Source: an uncultured Gammaproteobacteria bacterium (GTDB lineage: Bacteria > Pseudomonadota > Gammaproteobacteria > Arenicellales > JAANXG01). Taken from it: a stretch of 64,000 nt of DNA. This document shows positions 19,301 to 27,216 of the stretch, in pieces. Made by a program: the position numbers and the translations under genes. The notes beneath the pieces are model-generated. The model was not told the origin of the DNA. It did no database searches and saw only the letters and a list, made by a program, of their open reading frames with translations. The stretch's first letter is position 1, and the number at the start of each line of letters is the position of its first letter. The stretch lies in assembly GCA_947259705.1 (NCBI GenBank), contig CAMYNL010000007.1, positions 1 to 64,000 on the forward strand, given 5' to 3'.

Positions 19301-21131
19301 GGCATTCAATCACTTGCACATCTTCCTGGACCCGGACCCGGACCCAGCGGTGAGCTACGAGGAGCGGGCACGCTTGTTTCAACTGCCGCGCTCGAGCTGG
19401 GCGGACTACGACACTAGCAGGATATCGGCCGGCGGCGGCGTGTTTGCGAGGTCGGCGAAGTCGATCGAACTGTCATCCGAGGTTCGCACGGCGCTGGGCA
19501 TCGAGCGAGCCCGCCTGACTCCCAACGAACTGATCACCGCCATACTCCGGGCCCCGGTGGAGCTGTTGTGGAACGGCGGCATCGGGACCTTCGTCAAGAG
19601 CAGCAGCGAATCCCACGCCGACGCCGGCGACCGTACCAACGATGTCATACGGGTGAACGGCAGGGACTTGCACTGCAAGGTCATCGGCGAGGGGGGCAAT
19701 CTGGGCTTCACCCAATTGGGGCGCGTGGAGTATGCCCGCCGCGGTGGCCGCGCGTACACCGACTCCATTGACAACTCCGGCGGCGTGGACTGCTCCGACC
19801 ACGAAGTGAACATCAAGACGCTGCTGCATTCCGTCGTCGCCGCCGACGAGATCGACATCGGGGAGCGCAACCAGCTGCTGAAGGAGATGACGGAAGACGT
19901 CGCCGCCCTCGTTATCAGCAACAACTACCGGCAGTCTCAGGCAATCAGTATCGCCAACTTTCATAGCGCCGCTCGGCTGGAAGATCAGGTACGGCTGATG
20001 CGCTCGCTCGAGCGCAGCGAGAAACTCGACCGGTCGCTGGAGTTTCTGCCCAACGACGAGCAGCTGGCCGAACGCAACGCGGAAGGGACAGGCCTCACTT
20101 CACCCGAACTTTCCATCCTGTTGTCATACGTCAAGATCGACATATTCCAGCGCCTGATGAATTCCGACGCGCCGGAGGATACGTTTCTGTCCACCGATCT
20201 GGAGCGCTATTTTCCCGCCGTCCTTTCCGAGCGCTACCGCAATCATATGGAGAATCACCCGCTGCGTCGCGAGATCATCGCGACCCATATCACCAACAGC
20301 CTGGTCAACGCGGCCGGCCCCACTCTGGTGAATCGTTACTGCGACGAACTCGGCTATTCCGCGTCCAACCTGGCCCGGGCCTACGCAGCCGCGCGCACCA
20401 TCTTCGAGATTCCGACCTACCGCCGCGACGTGGAGACACTGGACAACCAGGTTGCCGCCGAGACCCAGATGAAGCTACTGATCGAAGCCGGGCGGCTGAT
20501 AGAACGCGCCACCTTGTGGCTACTGCAAAACCGCCCGCTGCCGCTGGATATCGCAGCCACGGTCGATCGCTATCATGCCGGCACCCAGACCGTTACCCAA
20601 GGCCTCTCGGAGATGGTGGTAACGCCGCATCGCCAGGGCCTGGAGGCGAAGGTGCAGGAACTGGCCGCGGCGGGCGTGCCGGAGGAACTCGGCAGGCGCG
20701 CGGTGGGCCTGGGGGCGCTGCTTTCGGCCCTGGACATCGTCGATGTCAGCACCGAACTGCAGCGCGACCTAGATAAGGTGGCGGCGCTGTATTTCATGGT
20801 TGGCCATCACTTCCAGCTCTACTGGATGCGGGAGCAGCTCGGCGCGATGACCGATTCCCGGCACTGGCAGCGGCGGGCCCAGGACGGACTCTACTGGGAC
20901 CTCTATCGCCATCAGCGCATGCTGACCGCGGACATCCTGGCCGACGCGGACGACGACGACCCCGTCACCGTGATCGACCGCTGGCTCGAAAAGGAAACGG
21001 ACCGCAACGAGCGATTGAAGCGCATCCTGGCCGAGTTGCGGGAAACGGATGCGCCAGACCTGGCCATGCTCACGGTCGGGGTCAGGGAACTGCAGGCCCT
21101 GGTCAGCGCACTGGGCCAGCCTGGCGCGTGA
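16305..21131 (+). CDS. gdhB: NAD-specific glutamate dehydrogenase, large type
   Basis: This 1608-residue enzyme oxidatively deaminates glutamate to 2-oxoglutarate with NAD. The length fits the 180-kDa class of Pseudomonas GdhB and Streptomyces Gdh. The N-terminal half is regulatory, with ACT-like segments. The catalytic block runs from about residue 790 (GGKVARGGIRWSDRREDYRTE) through MKAQMVKNAVIVPVGAKGGF. The nucleotide-binding segment IGIGDMGGDVFGNGMLLS and VIGEGGNLGFTQLGRVEYA follow. A helical C-terminal domain completes it. The ATG at 16305 fits the conserved start. It stands 47 bp after tamB and converges within 8 bp on the AstE-like gene. Confidence 0.95.
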   Translation: MIDYSQAQRQKLIERILQGTPTETSFKGAEVFLSRYFNDVPPEDLLGRDIDSLRAMAIGHAEFAQVRPRGTPLVRIFNPTIATHGWHSTHSIVEVVTDDMPFLVDSVGMALNRRGLTLHLTIHPLVRLRRDGEGNLREFLPLDSTEDEFAESFLHMEIDCETDHDELAVIQSEVARVLSDVSAAVNDWQGMMNRLPVIKRALDNYPESVPQEDIDEVKAFLDWLCEDNFTFLGYREYDLETVDGDDVLRIVADSGLGILRQSPGSDISSAFAGLPPEVRKHARDPELLILTKGNARATVHRPGYIDYIGIKRVDKNGQVIGECRILGLYTSTAYNCDPYEIPVVRRKLKQVSESSGLQRGSHADKALHSIFETYPRDELFQITPDQLYATAIGILHLQERQRLKVFVRPDPYGRFVSCLIFVPRERYDTNLRQRIEDILSRAFHGTSIEFNASLGESLLARIHFIIRTDPGDVADVDLKALEIDLSEAARTWQERLSQALNRQYGEEQGKQLLKRYQSAFPAGYQDDFSAAISVRDVVYIEQLVDSGSVQLDLYRIPGDSPHTVRLRLYHLQDPVPLSDVLPILENMGLRVIAERPYLVDGGDAPKAWIHDFNMVHSQPSVVDPQQIADRFRTAIIGIWHGDVENDGFNRLVMAAELDWRQAMTLRALCRYLLQLRVPFSQSYIEATLVNHSDITSRLVAYFETRFDPDVIERAVTLGRLGAEIEALINDVVSLDEDRILRLYLSVIQATLRTNYYQTDSDQQNKTYLVLKLNPEAIDAAPRPRPKFEIFVYAPWVEGVHLRGGKVARGGIRWSDRREDYRTEILGLMKAQMVKNAVIVPVGAKGGFIVKQLPAEPDSLKLEVMRCYRNFIQGLLDVTDNLVEGQVHPPLRTVRYDDDDPYLVVAADKGTATFSDVANEIAERNRFWLGDAFASGGSTGYDHKVMGITARGAWESVKRHFRELGKDIQTAPFTVIGIGDMGGDVFGNGMLLSRQICLIAAFNHLHIFLDPDPDPAVSYEERARLFQLPRSSWADYDTSRISAGGGVFARSAKSIELSSEVRTALGIERARLTPNELITAILRAPVELLWNGGIGTFVKSSSESHADAGDRTNDVIRVNGRDLHCKVIGEGGNLGFTQLGRVEYARRGGRAYTDSIDNSGGVDCSDHEVNIKTLLHSVVAADEIDIGERNQLLKEMTEDVAALVISNNYRQSQAISIANFHSAARLEDQVRLMRSLERSEKLDRSLEFLPNDEQLAERNAEGTGLTSPELSILLSYVKIDIFQRLMNSDAPEDTFLSTDLERYFPAVLSERYRNHMENHPLRREIIATHITNSLVNAAGPTLVNRYCDELGYSASNLARAYAAARTIFEIPTYRRDVETLDNQVAAETQMKLLIEAGRLIERATLWLLQNRPLPLDIAATVDRYHAGTQTVTQGLSEMVVTPHRQGLEAKVQELAAAGVPEELGRRAVGLGALLSALDIVDVSTELQRDLDKVAALYFMVGHHFQLYWMREQLGAMTDSRHWQRRAQDGLYWDLYRHQRMLTADILADADDDDPVTVIDRWLEKETDRNERLKRILAELRETDAPDLAMLTVGVRELQALVSALGQPGA

Positions 21132-21138
21132 CCCGGTG

Positions 21139-22176
21139 TCAGGTGGCCGGGGACGGATCCGGTTCCGGTGCGGTGCCGATCTCCCGGGCCTGAAAACTGT
21201 CCAGTTGCTCCGCCACTTCGTGCGGTGCCTCGAAGCCTGCAATGTGCAGGATCGCGTCACCCTCATTGACGAGGGGCAACTGGGTGCGGCCAATCACGAT
21301 GCCGGCCCAGGGCGATCTGATCTGCCACTCGGATTCACCAAAGGGGTCCGCCAGCACACCGACCACGTCCGCTTTCGCCACCTGCGCTCCCAGTCTCGGC
21401 AGACGTACCAGCATGCCACTTTGCGGCGCGCGCAGCCAGCTGCTGCTATCCGCGACGTAAGGCTCCAGCGCCGGCTTCCTGTTGCGACGTGCCGGCAGCA
21501 TGCCCAGATCGCGCATCACATTGGTGATCCCACGCACCCCGGCGCGGATCGCCACGTCGTCGAAACGCAGTGCCTCGCCAGCTTCGTAGAGCAGCATGGG
21601 GATACCGCGCGCGCTCACCTCGGCGCGCAGCGACCCGTCACGGGTACTTGCATCAATGACTACCGGTACCCCGAACGAGCGCGCCAGCCGCGCGGTCTCG
21701 GGGTTGTCCATGTCTGCGCGTATCTGCGGCAGGTTGACTCGATGCAGGGCACCAGTATGCAGATCGATACCATGGCTGGCGTTGGAAACGATCTCGGTCA
21801 TGAACAGATGCGCCAGCCGCGCCGCCAGTGAGCCGCGCTCGGAGCCCGGAAACACCCGATTCAGGTCGCGGCGATCGGGAAGATAACGGGAGTGCTGGAT
21901 GAGGCCGTAGACGTTGATGATGGGCACCGCTATCAGGGCGCCGCGCAGCTTCTGCATGACTCGCAGCCTGAGCAGGCGGCGGATGATCTCGACGCCGTTC
22001 AGTTCGTCGCCGTGCATGGCGGCGCTTACGAACAGACGCGGCCCATCACGCCGGCCGCGCAAAACGTGCACCGTCATGGACATGGGGGTATGCGTATAAA
22101 GCCGCGGTATACGCAGGTCGATGGTGGCGCGGGTCCCAGGAACAACGTCCTGGCCGTTTATCCTGAGCGGCCTCAA
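21139..22176 (-). CDS. succinylglutamate desuccinylase/aspartoacylase-family deacylase
   Basis: A zinc-dependent M14-type amidohydrolase of the AstE/AspA family. The metal ligands show as AMHGDELNGVEII, and HGIDLHTGAL supplies the second histidine region. A C-terminal beta domain (RSPWAGIVIGRTQLPLVNEGD) resembles the biotinyl-like cap of this group. It should hydrolyse an N-acyl or amide bond on a small substrate, which is not identified. The start is a TTG at 22176, one base after the rimK stop, so it is the third gene of a rimB-rimK operon. Because RimK ligates glutamate, removal of a glutamyl group is one possible role (inference). Confidence 0.8.
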   Translation of the reverse strand: MRPLRINGQDVVPGTRATIDLRIPRLYTHTPMSMTVHVLRGRRDGPRLFVSAAMHGDELNGVEIIRRLLRLRVMQKLRGALIAVPIINVYGLIQHSRYLPDRRDLNRVFPGSERGSLAARLAHLFMTEIVSNASHGIDLHTGALHRVNLPQIRADMDNPETARLARSFGVPVVIDASTRDGSLRAEVSARGIPMLLYEAGEALRFDDVAIRAGVRGITNVMRDLGMLPARRNRKPALEPYVADSSSWLRAPQSGMLVRLPRLGAQVAKADVVGVLADPFGESEWQIRSPWAGIVIGRTQLPLVNEGDAILHIAGFEAPHEVAEQLDSFQAREIGTAPEPDPSPAT

Positions 22177-22177
22177 C

Positions 22178-23086
22178 TCAGCCGCTGCCGCGAGTGCGGG
22201 TCTTGTTGGGCTTGGCGTTGCGTTCGATGAACTGGATGATGAGACCGGCCACGTCCTTGCCTGTCGCCGCCTCGATGCCTTCCAGACCGGGTGAGGAGTT
22301 GACCTCCATGACCACCGGTCCGTGGTTGGACCGCAGGATATCCACGCCGGCGACGTTCAATCCCATCTTGCGCGCGGAACGAACCGCGGTGGACCGTTCC
22401 TCCGGTGTCAGTCTCACCAGCGCAGCGGTGCCGCCACGGTGAAGGTTGGAGCGGAATTCCCCTTCGCGGGCGGTGCGCATCATGGCCGCCACCACCTTCT
22501 CCCCCACGACGAGAGCACGTATGTCCGATCCGCCGGCCTCCTTGATGAACTCCTGCACCAGGAAGTTCGCGCGCAGCTGCCGGAACGCATCGATGATGGT
22601 CTCCGCTGCCTTGCGCGTCTCCGCCAGGACTATGCCTTTGCCCTGCGTTCCCTCCAAAAGCTTTACCACCAGCGGCGCCCCGCCGACGATTTTGATCAAA
22701 TCGTCGGTATCGTCCGTCGAATTTGCGAAGCCGGTAAGCGGCAGGCCGATGCCGGCGCGCGCCAGGATCTGCATGGAGCGCAGTTTGTCACGGGATCGGG
22801 TGATGGCTACCGACTCGTTGAGCGGGTAGGCACCCATCATCTCGAACTGCCTTAGTACCGCGCAGCCGTAGAAGGTCACCGACGCGCCGATGCGGGGAAT
22901 CACCGCGTCGAAAGGCGGCAATTCCTCACCCTTGAGATGCACGCTGGGTTGGTGGGTGGCGATGTCCATGTAACATTGCAGCGTCGGCACCACCTGGATC
23001 TCGTGGCCACGGGCCTTGGCCGCCTCTATGAGCCGGCGGTTCGAATATAGCCTTGTCCCCGCGCGGGTCAGCAGAGCGATTCTCAT
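22178..23086 (-). CDS. rimK: RimK, ribosomal protein S6 glutamate ligase
   Basis: An ATP-grasp ligase of 302 residues that adds glutamate residues to the C-terminus of ribosomal protein S6 and can also make poly-glutamate. Key parts are the N-terminal [38 protein letters not shown] (the ATP-grasp lysine and glycine-rich loop), [19 protein letters not shown] and [19 protein letters not shown] with the metal-binding Glu/Asn. It sits between a RimB-like protease (8 bp upstream) and an AstE-like deacylase. Confidence 0.93.
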   Translation of the reverse strand: MRIALLTRAGTRLYSNRRLIEAAKARGHEIQVVPTLQCYMDIATHQPSVHLKGEELPPFDAVIPRIGASVTFYGCAVLRQFEMMGAYPLNESVAITRSRDKLRSMQILARAGIGLPLTGFANSTDDTDDLIKIVGGAPLVVKLLEGTQGKGIVLAETRKAAETIIDAFRQLRANFLVQEFIKEAGGSDIRALVVGEKVVAAMMRTAREGEFRSNLHRGGTAALVRLTPEERSTAVRSARKMGLNVAGVDILRSNHGPVVMEVNSSPGLEGIEAATGKDVAGLIIQFIERNAKPNKTRTRGSG

Positions 23087-23093
23087 TACGCAT

Positions 23094-23558
23094 TTACTCC
23101 TTTCGTCCCACCAGATAGGACGCGGCGGGATTGACTAAAAAGCGTTTCGTTATGGCCGTTCGTCCCAGCAGCATGCGGAACAACATGGTGTCCCGGTCCG
23201 TAAGGGTGATTTCTATCGGCCACTCGTAATCACCGATGCGAATCGGCGTCTCGATCACTATCCTTTTCTCGCGGTGGCCGCCGGAATCCGACACCACCCG
23301 CTCGGCCAGAACCCGGGCCTTGCATTCGAGATCGATATCATTGTGGCGCTGCAGCGGATGCAGCAGAAATCGCACCCGGTCGACTCCGCCCCCCCGGTAG
23401 CGCTCGACATGATGAGTGTGCAACGCGGACGTGCGGGCGCCGGTGTCGACCTTGGCCTTGATGCGCGCCACTCCCAGTTCAGGAAGGGCTGCCCATTCGC
23501 GCCAGCCAAGCGCGGGCAGCGTCTGCCTCCGGGCAAGGTGTTCCGCTTTCCGGGTCAA
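23094..23558 (-). CDS. rimB: RimB-like retropepsin-type ('ATP-dependent zinc') protease
   Basis: This small single-domain protein has [19 protein letters not shown] followed by [13 protein letters not shown], with the Asp-Thr-Gly at residues 38-40. It ends [14 protein letters not shown], the characteristic LGR..l...FLVdP tail. These features define the DUF785/RimB family, in which the D-T-G is the retropepsin-like aspartate. In Pseudomonas RimB works with RimK to control ribosomal modification. The only start in frame is a TTG at 23558, so the N-terminus is uncertain by a few residues. The gene is divergent from a LysR regulator. Confidence 0.85.
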   Translation of the reverse strand: MTRKAEHLARRQTLPALGWREWAALPELGVARIKAKVDTGARTSALHTHHVERYRGGGVDRVRFLLHPLQRHNDIDLECKARVLAERVVSDSGGHREKRIVIETPIRIGDYEWPIEITLTDRDTMLFRMLLGRTAITKRFLVNPAASYLVGRKE

Positions 23559-23704
23559 TTTGAAACCATCGCAGCACTCGCTTGGTGGATTATGTCATAC
23601 ATGCCAGGTAGCAGGGTGTTATTGCGTGTGCGGTAAGAGCTAAAATTCACCAGCGGTGCTTGTTGTCCCGCAGTCACCACCACGAACCGGGCCGCGCCGA
23701 CGCG

Positions 23705-24562
23705 ATGGATATCGAGTTGCTGAGAACTTTCCTGGAGGTCGCCCGGACTCGCCATTTCGGCAACACGGCTGAAAACCTCCACCTGACCCAATCCGCGGTC
23801 AGCGCGCGCATCCGAAGCCTGGAGGAAACCGTCGGCGTCGTGCTGTTCGACCGTGCCCGCAACAACATACGATTGACGGCATCGGGCAAACGGCTGCTGC
23901 AGCACGCCGAGGGTATTGTCACCCTGTGGCAGCGCGCCCGCCAGCAGGTCGCGGTCGACGATGACATCGAGCACTTCCTGAGCATCAGTGGCAGTGCCAG
24001 CGTCTGGGACATCTTCCTGCAGGACTGGCTGGAGAAGATTTTCTTCGAGCGCAAGGACCTCTATGTCCAGGCCGATACGCATGGCGTCGAGGCCCAGCTC
24101 AACATGCTGCGGGAAGGCTCCCTGGACGCCGCCTTTACCTTCGAGACGCCACGCGTCGGCGGGTTCCAGGTCCGGCAGGTGGCACAAATCCCCCTGTTGA
24201 TGGTGAGCACGGCGCCGGACCGCACGGCACATTCAGCCCTGCGCGGAGATTACGTGCTGGTCGATTGGGGTACTTCGTTCGCCAACGCCCATGCGCGATT
24301 TTTCCCCGACGCACCACCACCACGGTTGCGCGTCGGCCTGGGGCGCATCGCCCATGCGCTGCTGCTCAAGCACGGCGGCTGCGCCTATTTGGCGGAACCG
24401 ATGGTGCGCGAGGAACTGGCGGGCAGCAGCTTGTTTGCGGTGCCAGAGGCACCGGTGATCAACCGTGAAGCCTACGTGGTCTATCGAGAAGACAGTGACC
24501 GGACACCATTGCTGATGTCCCTGTTGCAGGAACTCATCGGCATCCACGGCGACAGTCGATGA
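23705..24562 (+). CDS. LysR-family transcriptional regulator (HdfR-like)
   Basis: The first 60 residues are the LysR winged helix-turn-helix: MDIELLRTFLEVARTRHFGN, then AAENLHLTQSAVSARIRSLE-like sequence with the recognition helix at about residues 28-45, then LTASGKRLLQHAE. A linker helix and an effector domain follow. It most resembles HdfR-type regulators by its first 60 residues. I take the ATG at 23705, since an upstream in-frame codon at 23660 only adds a histidine-rich tail. It is divergent from rimB (147 bp apart) and could regulate that operon; its stop lies 5 bp from the convergent small gene. Confidence 0.85.
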   Translation: MDIELLRTFLEVARTRHFGNTAENLHLTQSAVSARIRSLEETVGVVLFDRARNNIRLTASGKRLLQHAEGIVTLWQRARQQVAVDDDIEHFLSISGSASVWDIFLQDWLEKIFFERKDLYVQADTHGVEAQLNMLREGSLDAAFTFETPRVGGFQVRQVAQIPLLMVSTAPDRTAHSALRGDYVLVDWGTSFANAHARFFPDAPPPRLRVGLGRIAHALLLKHGGCAYLAEPMVREELAGSSLFAVPEAPVINREAYVVYREDSDRTPLLMSLLQELIGIHGDSR

Positions 24563-24566
24563 GGCC

Positions 24567-24755
24567 TCAGTTTTCGTAGACTTCCCTCAGCCTCTGCTGC
24601 AGGCGCCGTTCCTCCCGCATCTGTTCGATGCGCCGCCGCGTGTCCAGCCGGCCGGGCGGGCGTGGCAACGGAAGCTCGTCCATGCCGAGGTCGACCTCCA
24701 CTGCATCGAGCCCGTCCGCGTCGTCGCCGAAATCGATCTGTGTTGCCTCACTCAT
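24567..24755 (-). CDS. small PA3496-like protein
   Basis: About 62 residues. The N-terminal half is acidic (DFGDDADGLDAVEVDLGMDE) and the C-terminal half is basic and helical (RRRIEQMREERRLQQRLREV). This charge layout matches what I recall of the PA3496 family of putative envelope-integrity proteins, often found beside a LysR gene as here. The start at 24755 is an ATG two codons inside a longer ATG frame (24761). An inverted repeat lies 13 to 47 bases upstream. No membrane segment is visible. Confidence 0.6.
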   Translation of the reverse strand: MSEATQIDFGDDADGLDAVEVDLGMDELPLPRPPGRLDTRRRIEQMREERRLQQRLREVYEN

Positions 24756-24767
24756 GCGCACCCCTCG

Positions 24768-24802
24768 CGGTAAACGGATGATATGGATTACAGTGTTTAC
24801 GG
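24768..24802. promoter_or_regulatory. inverted repeat upstream of the PA3496-like gene
   Basis: CGGTAAAC at 24768-24775 and GTTTACGG at 24795-24802 are complementary in 7 of 8 positions, with a 19-base AT-rich centre. The position just upstream of the small minus-strand gene could make it an operator. No regulator is assigned. Confidence 0.3.
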
Positions 24803-24863
24803 TGCCGATGGCGATCTTGTAAATTGAAATATTTTTGTCGTCAGGATCGATGATTTTGATACT

Positions 24864-25754
24864 TCAGCGCCTTGCGGGGCCCGGTTCCGCGAGCAGCTCC
24901 AGCAACTGTTTCGCCGCGTCCTCATCCACCTCGCCGGCCTCCAGCGCCAGTGCGGCAGTCCGGACGCCGAGCCGACGGTACAGCGACTCGAGGGCCGGTT
25001 CCGCCGCCAGCCACGCCAAGTGCCGCCGCACGGTCTGCTCGTCCCCGCGCTGTATGGGCCCGGTCAGGGCCGATGCGGTCCCGAGTTCATCGATGTTGGC
25101 GAGTGTCGCCTGGACCAGGGGCTTCAGCGCCTCCCAGGCGATCCCGCGATCCATGCCTACCCGTCCGCCCAGCGTCAGCGCGGCGTCCATCAACGCCACC
25201 AGGTAGTTGCTCGCCATCACCGCCATGGCGTGGTAACCGGTCTTGTCGGCGCTGGCGATGCGCAACGGACGCAAGCCCATGTCGACCCCCAGTTCAAGCA
25301 GGGGCGTCCACGCCGGCGCGTCGCCCTCATAGACCCAGAACGCGCCGGGAAGCCGCGCCAGCGCGCCGTCCACCGAGGGAAACGTCTGCAACGGATGCGC
25401 CGAGCCAACCGCGCAGCCGGCGGCATCCCGCGCCACCGCCAGCGCTTCTCCGGGTAGGGCGCCGCTGCAGTGGGCAAGCACCTTCACACCCTTCAACACA
25501 CCCGACGCCGCGAGTTCCCCGGCGACCTCGGTGATGGCGTCGTCGGCCACCGTCAGCAGCACCAGCCGGGCGCCCGCCGCCGCCGCAGTCACCGATTCCG
25601 CCGCCACCCCAGGCCCGATACGGGCCGCCGCACGCCGGGTCTTTTCAAGGTCTCGCCCGCCCACCGCCGTGACTCGATATCCACCCTGCCGCGCCAGCAC
25701 ACCGATGGCCGTGCCTACCCGGCCCGGGCCGATGATCGCCACTTCCCGGGTCAT
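24864..25754 (-). CDS. Rossmann-fold and DUF2520 domain reductase
   Basis: The N-terminus reads EVAIIGPGRVGTAIGVLARQ, a GxGxxG dinucleotide-binding fold with an R or K pair further on (AVGGRDLEKTRR) that favours NADPH. The C-terminal DUF2520 helical domain starts near SAHPLQTFPS and runs through TGYHAMAVMASNYLVALMDAA. Members resemble ketopantoate reductase or F420-dependent oxidoreductases but have no settled substrate. There is no clear operon partner, and a decayed thiolase fragment lies 45 bp upstream on the same strand. Confidence 0.85.
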   Translation of the reverse strand: MTREVAIIGPGRVGTAIGVLARQGGYRVTAVGGRDLEKTRRAAARIGPGVAAESVTAAAAGARLVLLTVADDAITEVAGELAASGVLKGVKVLAHCSGALPGEALAVARDAAGCAVGSAHPLQTFPSVDGALARLPGAFWVYEGDAPAWTPLLELGVDMGLRPLRIASADKTGYHAMAVMASNYLVALMDAALTLGGRVGMDRGIAWEALKPLVQATLANIDELGTASALTGPIQRGDEQTVRRHLAWLAAEPALESLYRRLGVRTAALALEAGEVDEDAAKQLLELLAEPGPARR

Positions 25755-25799
25755 CCGCCGGCGTCCTGTGCCATCACAGGCGCCACCGCAGCCAGTCGC

Positions 25800-26270
25800 T
25801 CAATCACGCTCGAAGACGGCGGCGATCGCCCGCCCGGCGTCGATGCACGTCGGCAGTCGTTCCAGCGATCCGCCTCGCTCCTGCATGTGGTGCGGCAAGG
25901 GGGTGGTCATGGGGGGGCCGGAGCAACCCAACGGATGCCACCGGGCGATGACGCCGCCACGAAGACCGACCCCGTCATCGAGTCGATCGAGCGGCCCGAG
26001 CTCCTTCATCGCCGGCAGCGCATGGGCCGCAAATGCCTGGTTGCGTTCGACGCGGTCGATGTCCGCGACGGTGATGCCGGCGCGCCGCGGCGCCCTGAGG
26101 GTCGGGGCCACCGACCCATAACCCGTGGTCGAGGAATCGACACCCGCCATCGTCCGCGCCAAGCCTGGCGTGCCGGCGCGGACCGAAGTCATCGTGATCA
26201 TCGCCGCCGAGCCGTCCGCAGCGCGCGGCCTCGACCGCGTTGCGGCGGTATGGAACTCGGCATGCGTTGC
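25800..26270 (-). pseudogene. thiolase C-terminal remnant
   Basis: An open stretch without a normal start matches the second half of acetyl-CoA acyltransferase. DGSAAM corresponds to the D-G-A-A-A motif, then AGVDSSTTGYGSVAPTLRA, DIDRVERNQAFAAHAL (usually N-E-A-F-A), RWHPLGCSGPP (usually G-H-P-L-G-x-S-G-A-R) and TCIDAGRAIAAVFER (usually C-I-G-G-G-Q-G). The catalytic His and Cys letters survive, but the glycines around them are lost and the N-terminal half with the nucleophilic cysteine is absent. nudC's stop lies just upstream. This is a relic, not a working enzyme. Confidence 0.8.
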
Positions 26271-26289
26271 TGCACGGTGCCGACGTTTC

Positions 26290-27216
26290 TCACCACCGCT
26301 CGTGGTACCAGTCCTCTATCAGGCGCCTGGCAATGGAAACACGGGGCGGAAGTCGCAACCCGCCCTGCTTCGACAAGGCCAGCCCGATCTCTTCGCGTCG
26401 GAACCAGCGGGCATCCTCCAACTCACCGTCGTTGCGGCGTATCGTGCGGCTGGTGGCGCGGGCGTGGAACCCCAGCATGACGGAACTCGGAAACGGCCAT
26501 GGCTGGGACGAATGGTAGGTCACCTCAGCCAGATCGATGCCGGCTTCCTCGATCACTTCGCGCAGCACCGCCTGCTCCACCGTCTCACCGGGTTCCACGA
26601 ATCCCGCGATAGTGGAGTATCGGCCGGTCGGCCACTCCGGTTTGCGGCCGAGCAGGCACAGATCTCCCGCGTGGGCCAGCACTATGACGGCGGGATCGGT
26701 GCGCGGAAAGTGTGATCTTCCGCAATCCGGGTTTTCGCAAACACGCAGGTGGCCGGCCCGGCGCGCCACGGTGGGACTACCGCAGGCGCCGCAGTAGCGG
26801 TGCTGTGAGTGCCAGAAGCACATGCCCCTGGCGTAGGCCAGCAGGGCCGCGTCAAAATCCTGCAGCTGCCCTCCAATCTGGCGCAGATCCCTGAATGAAC
26901 CGCGCTGCAACCACGCGGGGGACGGCTCTCCCGCCGACGGCAGCTGGACGGCAAAGTACTGGGCATCGTCCGCGTTGCCGAGGTAAATGAAGTCGTCGCT
27001 GGACGGGCCTTCACCCACTTCGTCGTAGGTCAGCGACACCGCCCGGGGTTCGCCTCCCCCGGCGATCAGGTTGCAGTCGCGCCACACCGGTATGTATCGG
27101 CTTGCCGCCGCGCGCAGGTTCTGCGCCAGCCACCGATCATCGACACGCTGCGTAGCGGCCCGGTCGATAGGCTTCGCCACCAGGCCGTTGCGCAGGGAAC
27201 GCGCGAGATGGTTCAT
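26290..27216 (-). CDS. nudC: NAD(+) diphosphatase NudC
   Basis: NudC cleaves NAD(H) to NMN(H) and AMP and removes NAD caps from RNA. The 308-residue protein shows the expected N-terminal domain, a four-cysteine zinc site (YCGACGSP, then VCENPDCG), the SHFPRTDPAVIVL segment, and the Nudix box beginning GFVEPGETVE and ending REVIEEAG. The SQPWPFPSSVMLGF motif of the NADH-pyrophosphatase subfamily follows. The ATG at 27216 overlaps the upstream SDR stop as ATGA; a longer frame to 27564 would only duplicate SDR sequence in another frame. Confidence 0.93.
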   Translation of the reverse strand: MNHLARSLRNGLVAKPIDRAATQRVDDRWLAQNLRAAASRYIPVWRDCNLIAGGGEPRAVSLTYDEVGEGPSSDDFIYLGNADDAQYFAVQLPSAGEPSPAWLQRGSFRDLRQIGGQLQDFDAALLAYARGMCFWHSQHRYCGACGSPTVARRAGHLRVCENPDCGRSHFPRTDPAVIVLAHAGDLCLLGRKPEWPTGRYSTIAGFVEPGETVEQAVLREVIEEAGIDLAEVTYHSSQPWPFPSSVMLGFHARATSRTIRRNDGELEDARWFRREEIGLALSKQGGLRLPPRVSIARRLIEDWYHERW

